Part shown: one piece after another, positions 8,914-17,108 of the stretch
How positions within the stretch are numbered: the first letter of the stretch is position 1
Layout of the letters: each line of letters starts with the position of its first letter
Source: CAZSHG01 sp964606695 [NCBI: uncultured bacterium]
GTDB lineage: Bacteria; UBP14; UBA6098
NCBI GenBank assembly: GCA_964606695.1
Contig: CAZSHG010000008.1
Span: 1-64,000 of the forward strand
Reading direction: 5' to 3'
Length of the DNA: 64,000 nt
Notes under the pieces: model-generated
Database searches by the model: none
Told to the model about the DNA's origin: nothing
The model's input: only the letters and a program-made list of their open reading frames with translations
Translations under genes and position numbers: made by a program

Positions 8914-9149
8914 GGGGCGTCGCTGTCGGTCGCGTCCGCATATAGTATTAGATTTGCTCTGATGAAGGCGACCGACTCCGGCCTGCTTGCATGAAATTAC
9001 AGGATTGTTCTGGAGATAAGATTTTTTTGCGGGATATATATCAAATTGTAGTCGCAAGAAAGCAGGCCGGGTTCCGCGGGGAATCGGGGCAAGAAATTAC
9101 AATGCAAATCTAAATCTATATCCCGATTCCCCGCGGAACGCGACGCCCC
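8914..9149. repeat. Two inverted copies of a hairpin element with different stems
   Basis: Left copy 8914-8988 and right copy 9060-9149 are inverted relative to each other. Shared flanks are GGGGCGTCGC (8914-8923 / reverse at 9140-9149) and GGCCTGCTT (8980-8988 / reverse at 9060-9068). Both share an AT-rich loop piece, 8940-8957 matching the reverse of 9104-9121 at all but a few bases. The internal stem differs: left GTCGGTCGC (8925-8933) pairs with 8968-8976 (9 bp); right GTTCCGCGGGGAATCGGG (9071-9088) pairs with 9122-9139 (18 bp, perfect). It fills most of the gene-free stretch 8769-9222. Confidence 0.8.
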
Positions 9150-9151
9150 AT

Positions 9152-9218
9152 GTCGTGGAAATAGAGAGATTCCGGGTTGCGGTTTAGTATCATAGGAGAG
9201 ATTTCGAGTTTCCACGAC
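9152..9218. repeat. Third hairpin, 10-bp perfect stem
   Basis: GTCGTGGAAA at 9152-9161 pairs with TTTCCACGAC at 9209-9218. It lies between the inverted-copy element and the stop codon of mlaD, so on the minus strand it follows mlaD immediately and could be read through or act at the 3' end of that operon. No T-run follows, so it is not a typical intrinsic terminator. Confidence 0.65.
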
Positions 9219-9222
9219 GAAA

Positions 9223-10203
9223 TCAGAATATCGTAACCTTCACCTTGAAATACTTCATAGGGTTTTCGCGGATATCGATTAGCAAAGAATCCAGTGACGA
9301 TGCGGACCGAGAAAGTTCGTCGTATAGCTCATCGTTGGAAATGAGTTGCCCGGCAGTTCCTTGGCCGTGTTCTATTCTCGCTACAAGCGAATCTATATTC
9401 CCAAGAGTATGGGACATATGGTCGTATACGGACGGATCCTTTATCAGACGCCCCAATGTCCCGCTTCCGCTTTCTATAGTATCTATTAGCGCTTGAGTTC
9501 TATTCACTGCCGAAACGATTTCGTCGTAAAGTTCAGTGTCGGAGAACATCCTGCCGATAGTCCCCTCGTTGCGTTCGATACGTCCAGCGATTTTTTCGGA
9601 ATAATCCGCGAGTTTGGCGAGATCGACATAGACTGCGTCCTCGTTTATAAGGCGTGCGAGTGTGCCGTCGCCCGTATCGAGTTTGGCGGCAATCGACTTA
9701 AGCGATTTTCCGCCCTCGGATAAATCCTCGAAGGTCTTTACACCCTTGCTGATTAGCTCCTCTATGTCCAGCGGATTATTGGTTTTAATTAAATCGCCGT
9801 CCACGAGGATTTGTCCACTTTGCGTCCCCAGAGATAATCCTACTAGTTTATCCCCCAGAAGACCCAGTGTCGATATTCGTGCCTCCGAATCGCTCCGAAT
9901 CAACTCCTGAACGCTCTTGTCGATTTTCAAAGTTACGTCGATGAAAACAGTGTCGGTTTCGCTTCTGACGAATTCGATATTTGAAACATACCCGACCCTT
10001 TGCCCGGCCAACCATACCGGCGCGCCGGATTGCAGTCCGCTAATGCGTGTGAATCGGGCTTTTAGTTCATATCGTTCGGAAAATAAACCGGCTTCGCCGC
10101 CAAGCACAATGATGCTTACCATCAAAACCAGCAACGCCACTACAATTAAACCGCCGATTGATGCCTTTTGCGCCGGCGTTGTTCTTAATACTGCTCTTGC
10201 CAT
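9223..10203 (-). CDS. mlaD: MCE-family lipid transport protein MlaD
   Basis: Periplasmic substrate-binding subunit of the MlaFEDB-type ABC lipid transporter. An uncleaved N-terminal membrane helix (about residues 15-36) anchors it. The MCE domain follows at about 42-120, with the characteristic L-x-x-G-A-P-V-x-L-x-G-x-x-V-G-Y. The C-terminal half is helical with repeated G-T-x-G-R/G-T-L-x-R-L motifs, forming the long tail seen in MCE proteins that build a needle or ring pore. It overlaps mlaF by 19 nt and ends the mlaE-GT-mlaF-mlaD unit. Confidence 0.92.
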   Translation of the reverse strand: MARAVLRTTPAQKASIGGLIVVALLVLMVSIIVLGGEAGLFSERYELKARFTRISGLQSGAPVWLAGQRVGYVSNIEFVRSETDTVFIDVTLKIDKSVQELIRSDSEARISTLGLLGDKLVGLSLGTQSGQILVDGDLIKTNNPLDIEELISKGVKTFEDLSEGGKSLKSIAAKLDTGDGTLARLINEDAVYVDLAKLADYSEKIAGRIERNEGTIGRMFSDTELYDEIVSAVNRTQALIDTIESGSGTLGRLIKDPSVYDHMSHTLGNIDSLVARIEHGQGTAGQLISNDELYDELSRSASSLDSLLIDIRENPMKYFKVKVTIF

Positions 10204-10925
10204 GATGCGTCCTTAAGGAATTCCCGCAATGCGGGATTTTCTGTCTTACGTAAATCCTCTTTCAAACCGTAAAAAGTAATTCGACCGTTATCCAGGAATG
10301 CGAACCTTGTGCCAACCGTTATCGCGCTGACGATATCGTGAGTTACCACGACGGATGTTACGCCGAATTCCTCTCGAGTCCGAATTATCAAATCATTAAT
10401 CCTGCCCGCCGTTACTGGATCAAGGCCGGTGGTCGGTTCGTCGAAGAAGACGTATTCGGGCGTTGTAATCAATGCTCTTGCGAGAGCGACACGTTTTTGC
10501 ATGCCGCCTGAAAGTTCATTTGGGGATTTCTCCTGGCTCCCCTCCATTCCGACGAAACGAAGTATTTCAGATATTTTCTGGTCGATAACCGGTATCGAGA
10601 TATCCGTATGCTCGAGCATCTGAAAGGCCAGATTTTGCCATACAGTCATCGAGTCGAAGAGCGCACCCCCCTGAAACAGCATCCCGATTTTTTTGCGAAT
10701 TTCCATCATTCTTCGTTCAGGCAGTTCCAATGTTTCCTCGCCGTCGATGAATATCTCTCCTTGTTCGGGAAAGATAAGCCTTAATATCAGTTTTAGCGTT
10801 ACCGATTTGCCGCAACCGGATTTTCCCATGATCACCAGGGTATCTTCGTCGTGGATTTTCAGGTTCATGCCCTCGATAACGGGGACATTATCGAAAGCCT
10901 TATGTATATCGAGCAATTCGATCAT
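10185..10925 (-). CDS. mlaF: ABC transporter ATP-binding protein MlaF
   Basis: Cytoplasmic ATPase of the Mla-type phospholipid transporter. Walker A is at residues 34-41 (G-K-S-G-C-G-K-S). The MlaF-type Q-loop reads M-L-F-Q-G-G-A-L-F-D-S. The ABC signature is L-S-G-G-M-Q-K-R, Walker B V-F-F-D-E-P, then T-T-G-L-D-P, and the switch histidine is in V-T-H-D. Length 246 aa is typical. It starts 4 nt after the stop of the GT39-like gene and overlaps mlaD. It should pair with the MlaE permease even though a glycosyltransferase gene separates them. Confidence 0.94.
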   Translation of the reverse strand: MIELLDIHKAFDNVPVIEGMNLKIHDEDTLVIMGKSGCGKSVTLKLILRLIFPEQGEIFIDGEETLELPERRMMEIRKKIGMLFQGGALFDSMTVWQNLAFQMLEHTDISIPVIDQKISEILRFVGMEGSQEKSPNELSGGMQKRVALARALITTPEYVFFDEPTTGLDPVTAGRINDLIIRTREEFGVTSVVVTHDIVSAITVGTRFAFLDNGRITFYGLKEDLRKTENPALREFLKDASWQEQY

Positions 10926-10929
10926 ATTA

Positions 10930-12645
10930 CTAAGGCGTCATATAGCCAAAAATGTTCTCCGGTAGTTTGATAATCTTCATAGTGGGGCCGAGACGTTCGG
11001 ATATCATTAATGTTCCCAGGTCGAGATCCCATTCCATGTCCATATCGATTCCATCGACTTCATAAATAACGTCGCCTTTGTAGAGTATCTCCACAATAGC
11101 CTGATATTGAAGCGGGAACTTTTCCCGTGCCAGTTCATATCTTCCGTAATGATTGCGGTTAAATATATAATAATCGACGCCCAATTTTCGGAGAGACGCG
11201 ACTCCGGGAGCATCGTTTCTCCCTAAAAGGAGATAACCGTATCGAAATCGCTTTTCTGGCGCAATTTCCAGAAGTAATTCCCTGTAATCTCCCCGAAAAC
11301 TGTAGTCGTCAACCGTAGAAAAATACTCTCTTGTTCCATATATGCCGTGTATTCGCCCGTGGGATGCGAAAACTTCGTCCGGCGGAATATTTTCGAAAAT
11401 ATAATCCCTTACCAGAGCCATAGTCGGCGGTTTTCCGGCAAGATGAAGCCACCTGATAGAACCCACAGCGGTGGGAAAGACGGCAACCGCAGATAGTATT
11501 ATTAAAACAGCTATTGTTATAGCTTTAACTCTGGATAACCTGGAGATGAATCTCAATCCGACGGCCGAAAGAGCTGTAACAAACGGAACCAGCGGAACAA
11601 GATATCTCATAAATAGGACGTTGCCGCCGCCCATCATCAAGAAGAAGATAACCGGAAAGGTTAGAAAAACGGCTCCAGCCTTACGGTTTCGCTTACTGGC
11701 TATCAGCACAATTAAACCCGCTATGGCGGTAAACAGTATCGGCAATCCCACCGCAATAGGCCAATTCGTAGAAAGATTGAATATAAAACCGTTTCCGACT
11801 GTCTCGTAACCGAAATGCCCCTTGCCCATATGGATCATCTCTTTGCCGAACCCTTTCAGAAAATTAACGGTCTCAAAAATAGTGCCAGGGGTAGTCGCTA
11901 TAAAAGCGATAATCGCCAATCGAACCATCCACCGGGCTTGTTTGTGTTTCCAGATAGCCTTCCAGCTTTCGCCTTCCCCTTTCATCCTGAGAATATGCGC
12001 CAGAACTCCCGCCAATAGCACTAACCCGCCGTTGTATTTCATCGATGCCGCCAGGCCGGCGAAAATCCCGGACAGGGTGTAGAATCGTGAATCCCCACTC
12101 CGAAAAACTTCGATCGCAAAGAGGGCGGAAAGACAGACCATCGCAGACATCGCCGTATCCGTTCTCGCCTGATGGACATTGTAAACCAGCAGGAAAGCGA
12201 AAGCCGTTAGAAATCCCGCCGTAAGAGCCGCAATCCTGTCGCGTAACCTCTCGATAATAAGCATAACGACGCCCACAATAGCGATCCCGAAAGTAGCCGA
12301 AAGACAACGCATTATCGTGATGGGTATCGTAGAGTCGATGAGCGTGCTATTCCAGAAATCCGCCCATCCGGGGAAACCGAGGAATATTTTGCCGAATAAC
12401 CAGACAATCGAAGTGAAAAAGAAGGACAGATAGATATACAGCGACGGATAATTATAAAACTGAGGCAAACCTGTCTTGGCGGTTTTCAATAACGCCCCGA
12501 GCACTGTCAACTCGTCCATGTGGGCGTCCAATGGCAGATGATACCCGATATTCCAGAAACGCAATATTCCCGCTAAAATGATTATCAGGGCAAAAAGGCT
12601 ATAATAAAGCCGATTTGATTTTATGTCGTTTCGTTCTTCAGGCAT
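10930..12645 (-). CDS. GT39/ArnT-like integral membrane glycosyltransferase
   Basis: A 571-aa protein with about 10-12 membrane helices in its first two thirds and a soluble C-terminal domain. The first luminal loop contains L-D-A-H-M-D-E-L, fitting the Asp/Glu-containing loop of GT-C (PMT/ArnT/GT39) enzymes that use polyprenyl-phosphate sugars. The start is set at ATG 12645 because it overlaps the mlaE stop (TAATG) and follows GGAGG; a longer frame to 12801 runs inside mlaE. It probably decorates lipid or protein on the periplasmic side. Its place between mlaE and mlaF is unusual; acceptor and donor are unknown. Confidence 0.8.
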   Translation of the reverse strand: MPEERNDIKSNRLYYSLFALIIILAGILRFWNIGYHLPLDAHMDELTVLGALLKTAKTGLPQFYNYPSLYIYLSFFFTSIVWLFGKIFLGFPGWADFWNSTLIDSTIPITIMRCLSATFGIAIVGVVMLIIERLRDRIAALTAGFLTAFAFLLVYNVHQARTDTAMSAMVCLSALFAIEVFRSGDSRFYTLSGIFAGLAASMKYNGGLVLLAGVLAHILRMKGEGESWKAIWKHKQARWMVRLAIIAFIATTPGTIFETVNFLKGFGKEMIHMGKGHFGYETVGNGFIFNLSTNWPIAVGLPILFTAIAGLIVLIASKRNRKAGAVFLTFPVIFFLMMGGGNVLFMRYLVPLVPFVTALSAVGLRFISRLSRVKAITIAVLIILSAVAVFPTAVGSIRWLHLAGKPPTMALVRDYIFENIPPDEVFASHGRIHGIYGTREYFSTVDDYSFRGDYRELLLEIAPEKRFRYGYLLLGRNDAPGVASLRKLGVDYYIFNRNHYGRYELAREKFPLQYQAIVEILYKGDVIYEVDGIDMDMEWDLDLGTLMISERLGPTMKIIKLPENIFGYMTP

Positions 12646-13424
12646 TATCCTCCGTAAGCCAATCCCGGCAACATCTTGAGAAGAATCACCGTTACAAAAT
12701 AATCGCTTATCAGAATCGTTACAATCGATAAAACTACAGCTCTGGTGGTCGCGCGCCCGACTCCGGTCGTCCCACCCTCGACGTAAAGCCCGGAATAACA
12801 TCCCAGAGTCATGATGAGAATGGCGAAAAAGAATGCTTTAATCATGGTCATGGCGATATCTTCCACGACCAGAGTCTCGATCACCGTCTTGCGATAGAAA
12901 GTCGGCGCGAGTCCGAAGGTGTAATGGGCGATGAATCCGCCGCCGAGAATGCCCATGAGGTCGGCAATTAATACAAGCAATGGGATCATGATAAGCCCGG
13001 CGAGAAGCCGTGTCGATACTAATTTCTTGATAGGATCAGTGCCCATCGAACGCATAGCCGATATCTGTTCCGTTACAACCATACTGCCAAGTTCCGCCGC
13101 CGAACCGGCACCGATTCTGCCCGTAACAACGACCGCCGCGAGAACGGGGCCCAATTCCCTTACCAGCGAAAGGCTAACCAGTGTGCCGATATACATCTTA
13201 GCTCCGAATATAGCCATCGCAAAACCGGACTGATATGCGAGAATCATCCCCACGAACACACTCGTCAAAAGCACGATAGGCAACGACTGGACGCCAATAT
13301 ACTCCATATGGATAAGAACGTCCGAGAGGTAAAACGGCGGATAGAAAAGCCCGACGAAAGCCCTCCAGACCAGAGTGAAATAATCGTAAACACGGGTAAG
13401 TTGTTTTTTTAATACATCAAACAA
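12645..13424 (-). CDS. mlaE: ABC transporter permease MlaE
   Basis: Inner-membrane permease of the Mla lipid transporter, 259 aa with five to six membrane helices. The family-diagnostic stretch reads R-E-L-G-P-V-L-A-A-V-V-V-T-G-R-I-G, followed by A-E-L-G-S-M-V-V-T-E-Q-I-S-A-M (about residues 89-123). The start appears to be TTG at 13424, preceded by GGAGAG. It is the first gene of the minus-strand unit and diverges from cdsA; the 113-nt gap should hold both promoters. Confidence 0.93.
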   Translation of the reverse strand: MFDVLKKQLTRVYDYFTLVWRAFVGLFYPPFYLSDVLIHMEYIGVQSLPIVLLTSVFVGMILAYQSGFAMAIFGAKMYIGTLVSLSLVRELGPVLAAVVVTGRIGAGSAAELGSMVVTEQISAMRSMGTDPIKKLVSTRLLAGLIMIPLLVLIADLMGILGGGFIAHYTFGLAPTFYRKTVIETLVVEDIAMTMIKAFFFAILIMTLGCYSGLYVEGGTTGVGRATTRAVVLSIVTILISDYFVTVILLKMLPGLAYGG

Positions 13425-13502
13425 TTCTCTCCAATCGTATGGCTACATATTATAAGACTTCTAATCCGGTTCTTCAAGAATAATCTTGTATTTCGATTCC
13501 CT

Positions 13503-13531
13503 TTGACAATTGGCGAACATAAGCTTAATTT
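13503..13531 (+). promoter_or_regulatory. Sigma70-type promoter of cdsA, apparently leaderless
   Basis: TTGACA (13503-13508), 17-nt spacer, TAATTT (13526-13531). The ATG of cdsA follows after exactly 6 nt, so transcription would begin at or next to the start codon. No Shine-Dalgarno site is present. The same geometry is seen before tsaD. Confidence 0.55.
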
Positions 13532-13537
13532 CTCCTC

Positions 13538-14338
13538 ATGATGAAAAAAGAAAAAAGAAATCTCCTCTATCGCTTTCTGGTGGCCGCTATTTTTGTCCCG
13601 GTGCTTTTGTTCGGGTTTTATATGGGCGGCTATTTCATTCTATTCGCCGTCCTGGCCATAGTCTTCGGGCTGTCCGCGGAATTTACGACTATATCGCAGA
13701 TAACGACGAACCCCTGGCAGGAGATACTTCTGGTGGTCGGGGCGATGGTCTTGGTGGTCGTTCGATACGCCAATCTTCCCCTGGATGCTTTTTCATTCGT
13801 GATTCTTTTCTCAGCGGCATGGTTCTTGCTCGAACTCCTTCGACGGCCGATGGAGGGCAGTCTTCGGCGGGCGATGGTCGGGCCTTTCGTTCTGATTTTT
13901 TTCGCGTTGATACCCTCGTTGGCCTTCGATTTGAAATCTATCCACGGCCTCTACGCCATTCTTCCCCTGATGACCGTGTGGATGGGGGACACCATGGCAT
14001 ATGCCTTTGGCAAAACTATCGGCGGACCTAAGATGACGCCGGTTTTGTCGCCCAATAAGACCTGGGCGGGTTTTGCCGGCGAGATTATCGGGACGACGGC
14101 TGTGGGCGTGGCGTTTAAACTAATTTGGCCGCAAATCTTCGGCTGGGAGATTCTGCTTTTTTCGATTCCCGCCGGGATATTAGCGGTGTTAGGAGATTTG
14201 TTCGAGAGCAAAGTGAAACGAGAGATGTCAATAAAAGATTCCAGCGACGCGATTCCGGGGCACGGCGGCTTCTGGGACCGCTTCGACAGCTGGCTTTTCG
14301 TCCAGTTCTGGGCGTGGGCGGTCTGGAACCTCCTATGA
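13538..14338 (+). CDS. cdsA: Phosphatidate cytidylyltransferase (CDP-diglyceride synthase)
   Basis: Makes CDP-diacylglycerol from CTP and phosphatidic acid, the branch point of phospholipid synthesis. It is an integral membrane protein of 266 aa with about seven to eight helices. The C-terminal CDS signature is intact: S-x-x-K-R with K-D-S-S-D-A-I-P-G-H-G-G-F-W-D-R-F-D-S at about 235-253, and P-N-K-T-W-A-G upstream. The start is the first of two adjacent ATGs; no binding site precedes them but a promoter ends 6 nt away. The stop overlaps the next gene by 4 nt (ATGA). Confidence 0.94.
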   Translation: MMKKEKRNLLYRFLVAAIFVPVLLFGFYMGGYFILFAVLAIVFGLSAEFTTISQITTNPWQEILLVVGAMVLVVVRYANLPLDAFSFVILFSAAWFLLELLRRPMEGSLRRAMVGPFVLIFFALIPSLAFDLKSIHGLYAILPLMTVWMGDTMAYAFGKTIGGPKMTPVLSPNKTWAGFAGEIIGTTAVGVAFKLIWPQIFGWEILLFSIPAGILAVLGDLFESKVKREMSIKDSSDAIPGHGGFWDRFDSWLFVQFWAWAVWNLL

Positions 14339-15690
14339 CAGAACTGGCGATAAAAGACGATTTCCTGAAGCGGGTGCTGTTTCTGCTTGTTGCTCTCTGG
14401 GGAGTAACAGTGCTGTTTTCGTCAGTGCACTACGAAATTCAGGGCTTTTTGATTAGCCTATTGATAATTCCTTTCGTTTTTGCAGGCATGATAGCGCCAT
14501 TTCTATCATTAGCTATAACTGCAATTGGAGGGACGACTTTTGTAAGATTATTTATGTCGATGGCGGGAGTAGAAACAGCTTATGTCCTATATGCGGCATT
14601 GGGGATATTTGCTATTTTGGGCGGGGTCGTTCTTTCTTTCAGGCTCAGGCAAACAAAGAGAGAGCTGTATTTCTCAGATTTTTTATTTATTCTACTTTTA
14701 ACCATCTTTATTACCGGACTATTTTATTCTGCTGATCCCGAAAGAGGATTGTTGAAAGTAGGGACTTTTGTTGTGGGATCATTTATCCCCTATTTTGCCA
14801 TCGTTCCTTTACGAGGACAAACAGATAGTCTCAAGAAGTTAATGTGGTTCGGAATAATTCTTCTCTCCATAACAGCTATAGCGACAACAGCCGCAATTTT
14901 CCTCAAGGGAGTTTCTGGCTGGCAACGCTTTACGTTTGCAAATGCTGGCCCAATTAGTTTTTCGCGAAATTTTGCCTTAACAACACTTTTTTCAGTAATG
15001 TTTTTTGATTATTTCAAGAATAAGCACTTGAGAATTGCGATGTTATTTTTAGCCCTCTTGAGTTTAGCTATTCTCGTCGCAGTTGCCACCAGAGGTCCTG
15101 TAATTGCCCTTTCGGGAGCCTTGATTATTCATTTTGTATTTTTTTCAGAACTTTCTATGCACAAAAGAGTTCTTGTGTTAGCTATTATAGGCGGCTTTGG
15201 TGTTTTCGTTGCGTTCAGGTTATTTGATTTTCTTATTGTTCGAATGAGCGCCATTCAGGGGGCTGAATTCAGTGCCGTTGGGCGAATGTATCTTTGGAAT
15301 ATTTCGGTTGCAAAATTGCCCGAAACTCCAATTTGGGGTTTTGGGACAGGTTCTTTCCAGAGTTTGCTTACATCTTTCGGAAAGGGAGCAGATTTTCATT
15401 ATCCCCATAACATATGGCTGGAGTATTATCTTGAGTGGGGTATAATTGGCCTCGGAACACTATTACTATTCTTATTTAGTGTTGTGAAGAAGGGGATTGA
15501 GTCTTTATGCATAATGGACATGACCAGAGATCAGCGTGCAATTGTAAAAATTTCCTTGACGCTTTTCTTTTTTGCTTTGGCAAATTGTCAAGTCTCAGGT
15601 GATTTCTCTAGCAACAGAGAGCTTTGGATTTTTTCTAGCTTTGTATTGGCTTCAGCATCTTATAACAGAAAATCATGCACATCGCAATGA
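14335..15690 (+). CDS. O-antigen ligase/polymerase-like membrane protein
   Basis: A 451-aa protein with about 10-12 membrane helices and a larger periplasmic loop late in the sequence. That loop contains P-H-N-I-W-L-E-Y-Y-L-E-W-G-I-I-G, the pattern of the Wzy_C / O-antigen ligase family (WaaL, Wzy). Either it joins O-antigen to lipid A core or polymerises repeat units; sequence cannot decide. The start is the ATG overlapping the cdsA stop; a longer frame from 14125 runs through cdsA in another phase. The gene is visibly AT-richer than cdsA and the GT after it, which suggests exchange of this gene alone. It overlaps the GT gene by 16 nt. Confidence 0.8.
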   Translation: MTELAIKDDFLKRVLFLLVALWGVTVLFSSVHYEIQGFLISLLIIPFVFAGMIAPFLSLAITAIGGTTFVRLFMSMAGVETAYVLYAALGIFAILGGVVLSFRLRQTKRELYFSDFLFILLLTIFITGLFYSADPERGLLKVGTFVVGSFIPYFAIVPLRGQTDSLKKLMWFGIILLSITAIATTAAIFLKGVSGWQRFTFANAGPISFSRNFALTTLFSVMFFDYFKNKHLRIAMLFLALLSLAILVAVATRGPVIALSGALIIHFVFFSELSMHKRVLVLAIIGGFGVFVAFRLFDFLIVRMSAIQGAEFSAVGRMYLWNISVAKLPETPIWGFGTGSFQSLLTSFGKGADFHYPHNIWLEYYLEWGIIGLGTLLLFLFSVVKKGIESLCIMDMTRDQRAIVKISLTLFFFALANCQVSGDFSSNRELWIFSSFVLASASYNRKSCTSQ

Positions 15691-16805
15691 TAGCATCCAC
15701 CCATCCGCCCACCGACGCGAGGGTGGCGTATAAGGAGGCCGGAACTCTTCTCGACGCCGGCCATCGCGTTACTTTTCTCGGATTGGACAACGGTGAATAT
15801 CCCTCCCATAACCTAATGGAGGTTCATCTCCTTTCGCGCCCTAAAAACCGGTTCCTGCGAGTGTTGAAGGGAAAAAAACTCGCCCGGAAAGCTCTCGAAA
15901 TAGACGCCGACGCATACATCATCCACGACACCGAGGTTTTATATATCGCAAAACAACTTGCGGCTAAGGGAAAAACAGTTGTCCACGACGCCCACGAGCC
16001 ATACCCCGACTTCCTTGCAGAAAAAAGATGGGTGCCATATTTTCTCAAAGGCGCGACTCGGAAACTGGCCGCAAATGCCGAGTGGAGGGGTGTAAAAGTC
16101 TGCCGGGGCTTAATTGTGGCGATGTCGGCCAATGTCGAAAGGCTGAAAGATACGGGCACTCCGATTTTTATGCTCCACAACTACCCGCGCCTTCAGGATG
16201 TCGCAGAAAAGGTTCCCGAGAAGGATAATTCCGTGATATATGTCGGTGGTTTAATGGAAGTCAGGCGTGGCGTCGAAATTCTGCGGATGGCTGATAATTT
16301 CGCCCCCGGTCAGATCCTTGACGGCTGGCGTTTGGATGTCATCGGGCCGGTGCATTACGGCGAATACCGTCGCGAATGTATGGAAGCTGTTAAGGGACAT
16401 ATAGATACAGAACACTTGAACTTCCCGGGCGAACGAAAGCCATACCACGAAGTCCTCGCCATGATGGAAAAAGCAAGGTTCGGCCTATCCCTTATCCTGC
16501 CGACGCGCAATTATTCGCAAATCATCTCCACCAAAGTCTTCGACTACATGGCGAAGGGGACGATTCCTATCGCGACGTGGCTGCCGTCCTACGAGGGGCT
16601 TATCACCGATGCCGACGGGCCGATTTTCATTCAGGCCGGAGACGAGGACAAAGTCCCCCAGATAATCGCCGACCTCGCTCGCGACGAAACCGCCATGCGT
16701 CAGCGCGCCGAAACATGCCTGAAATCAGTCCGGGAAAAATACAACTGGGAAGCGGACGCCCAACATCTGCCGGAATTCCTCGAACGAATCGCGGGGAAAG
16801 AATAA
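15675..16805 (+). CDS. Glycosyltransferase, GT4/GT1 superfamily
   Basis: 376-aa GT-B fold enzyme. The N-terminus reads M-H-I-A-M-I-A-S-T-H-P-P-T-D-A-R-V, typical of GT4 family members that bind an acceptor with the first Rossmann domain. The second domain holds V-I-Y-V-G-G-L-M-E-x-R-R-G (about 193-204) and the donor-binding region with T-K-V-F-D-Y-M-A-K-G near 285-294. The classical E-x7-E motif is not obvious (F-D-Y-M-A-K-G-T-I-P stands in its place). It overlaps the O-antigen ligase-like gene, so it probably works on the same surface glycan. GC-rich, unlike that gene. Confidence 0.8.
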   Translation: MHIAMIASTHPPTDARVAYKEAGTLLDAGHRVTFLGLDNGEYPSHNLMEVHLLSRPKNRFLRVLKGKKLARKALEIDADAYIIHDTEVLYIAKQLAAKGKTVVHDAHEPYPDFLAEKRWVPYFLKGATRKLAANAEWRGVKVCRGLIVAMSANVERLKDTGTPIFMLHNYPRLQDVAEKVPEKDNSVIYVGGLMEVRRGVEILRMADNFAPGQILDGWRLDVIGPVHYGEYRRECMEAVKGHIDTEHLNFPGERKPYHEVLAMMEKARFGLSLILPTRNYSQIISTKVFDYMAKGTIPIATWLPSYEGLITDADGPIFIQAGDEDKVPQIIADLARDETAMRQRAETCLKSVREKYNWEADAQHLPEFLERIAGKE

Positions 16806-16807
16806 GA

Positions 16808-16836
16808 TTGACATCAATTGAATGCATTTGTATTCT
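16808..16836 (+). promoter_or_regulatory. Promoter of the toxin-antitoxin pair
   Basis: TTGACA at 16808-16813, a 17-nt spacer and TATTCT at 16831-16836. The -10 box lies inside the left arm of the inverted repeat described next, as expected for an autoregulated antitoxin promoter. Confidence 0.75.
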
Positions 16837-16857
16837 ATTGGTGTAAAATAGAATACA
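16829..16857. promoter_or_regulatory. Operator: perfect 11-bp inverted repeat
   Basis: TGTATTCTATT (16829-16839) and AATAGAATACA (16847-16857) are perfect inverted copies with a 7-nt centre. The repeat covers the -10 box and the likely transcription start of the downstream ribbon-helix-helix antitoxin, which is the expected binder. Confidence 0.8.
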
Positions 16858-16868
16858 GGAGTGTAAAA

Positions 16869-17108
16869 ATGCCAAAGACGATAACATTACGTATCCCCGA
16901 AGATGAATACGAACGGTTCACCGAACTCGCCAAACGCGAAAACCGCCCACTGTCGAACTTCATCGAGACCGCAGTCCTGAGATATATCGAATCGCAGGAT
17001 ATGGTCGATGAATTCGAGACGGAAGAAATCCTCGGCAACCGCGATCTTCGCAAAAGCCTCAACCGAGGCATTCGCGACGCTAAAGAAAAGCGGGGACGTT
17101 TTGTCTGA
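16869..17108 (+). CDS. Ribbon-helix-helix (CopG-type) antitoxin
   Basis: 79 aa. The N-terminal strand P-K-T-I-T-L-R-I-P and two helices (D-E-Y-E-R-F-T-E-L-A-K then S-N-F-I-E-T-A-V) form a typical ribbon-helix-helix DNA-binding domain. The C-terminal tail is charged and likely wraps the toxin. The start is ATG 16869 with CAGGAG upstream; a longer frame from 16818 would start within the operator. It overlaps the toxin gene by 8 nt. It probably represses its own promoter through the inverted repeat at 16829-16857. Confidence 0.88.
   Translation: MPKTITLRIPEDEYERFTELAKRENRPLSNFIETAVLRYIESQDMVDEFETEEILGNRDLRKSLNRGIRDAKEKRGRFV

Noticed and set aside
14125-14334. N-terminal extension of the O-antigen ligase-like protein
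   Set aside because: The 70 extra residues lie in cdsA in another frame, are Arg-rich and non-hydrophobic, and the ATGA overlap gives a better start.
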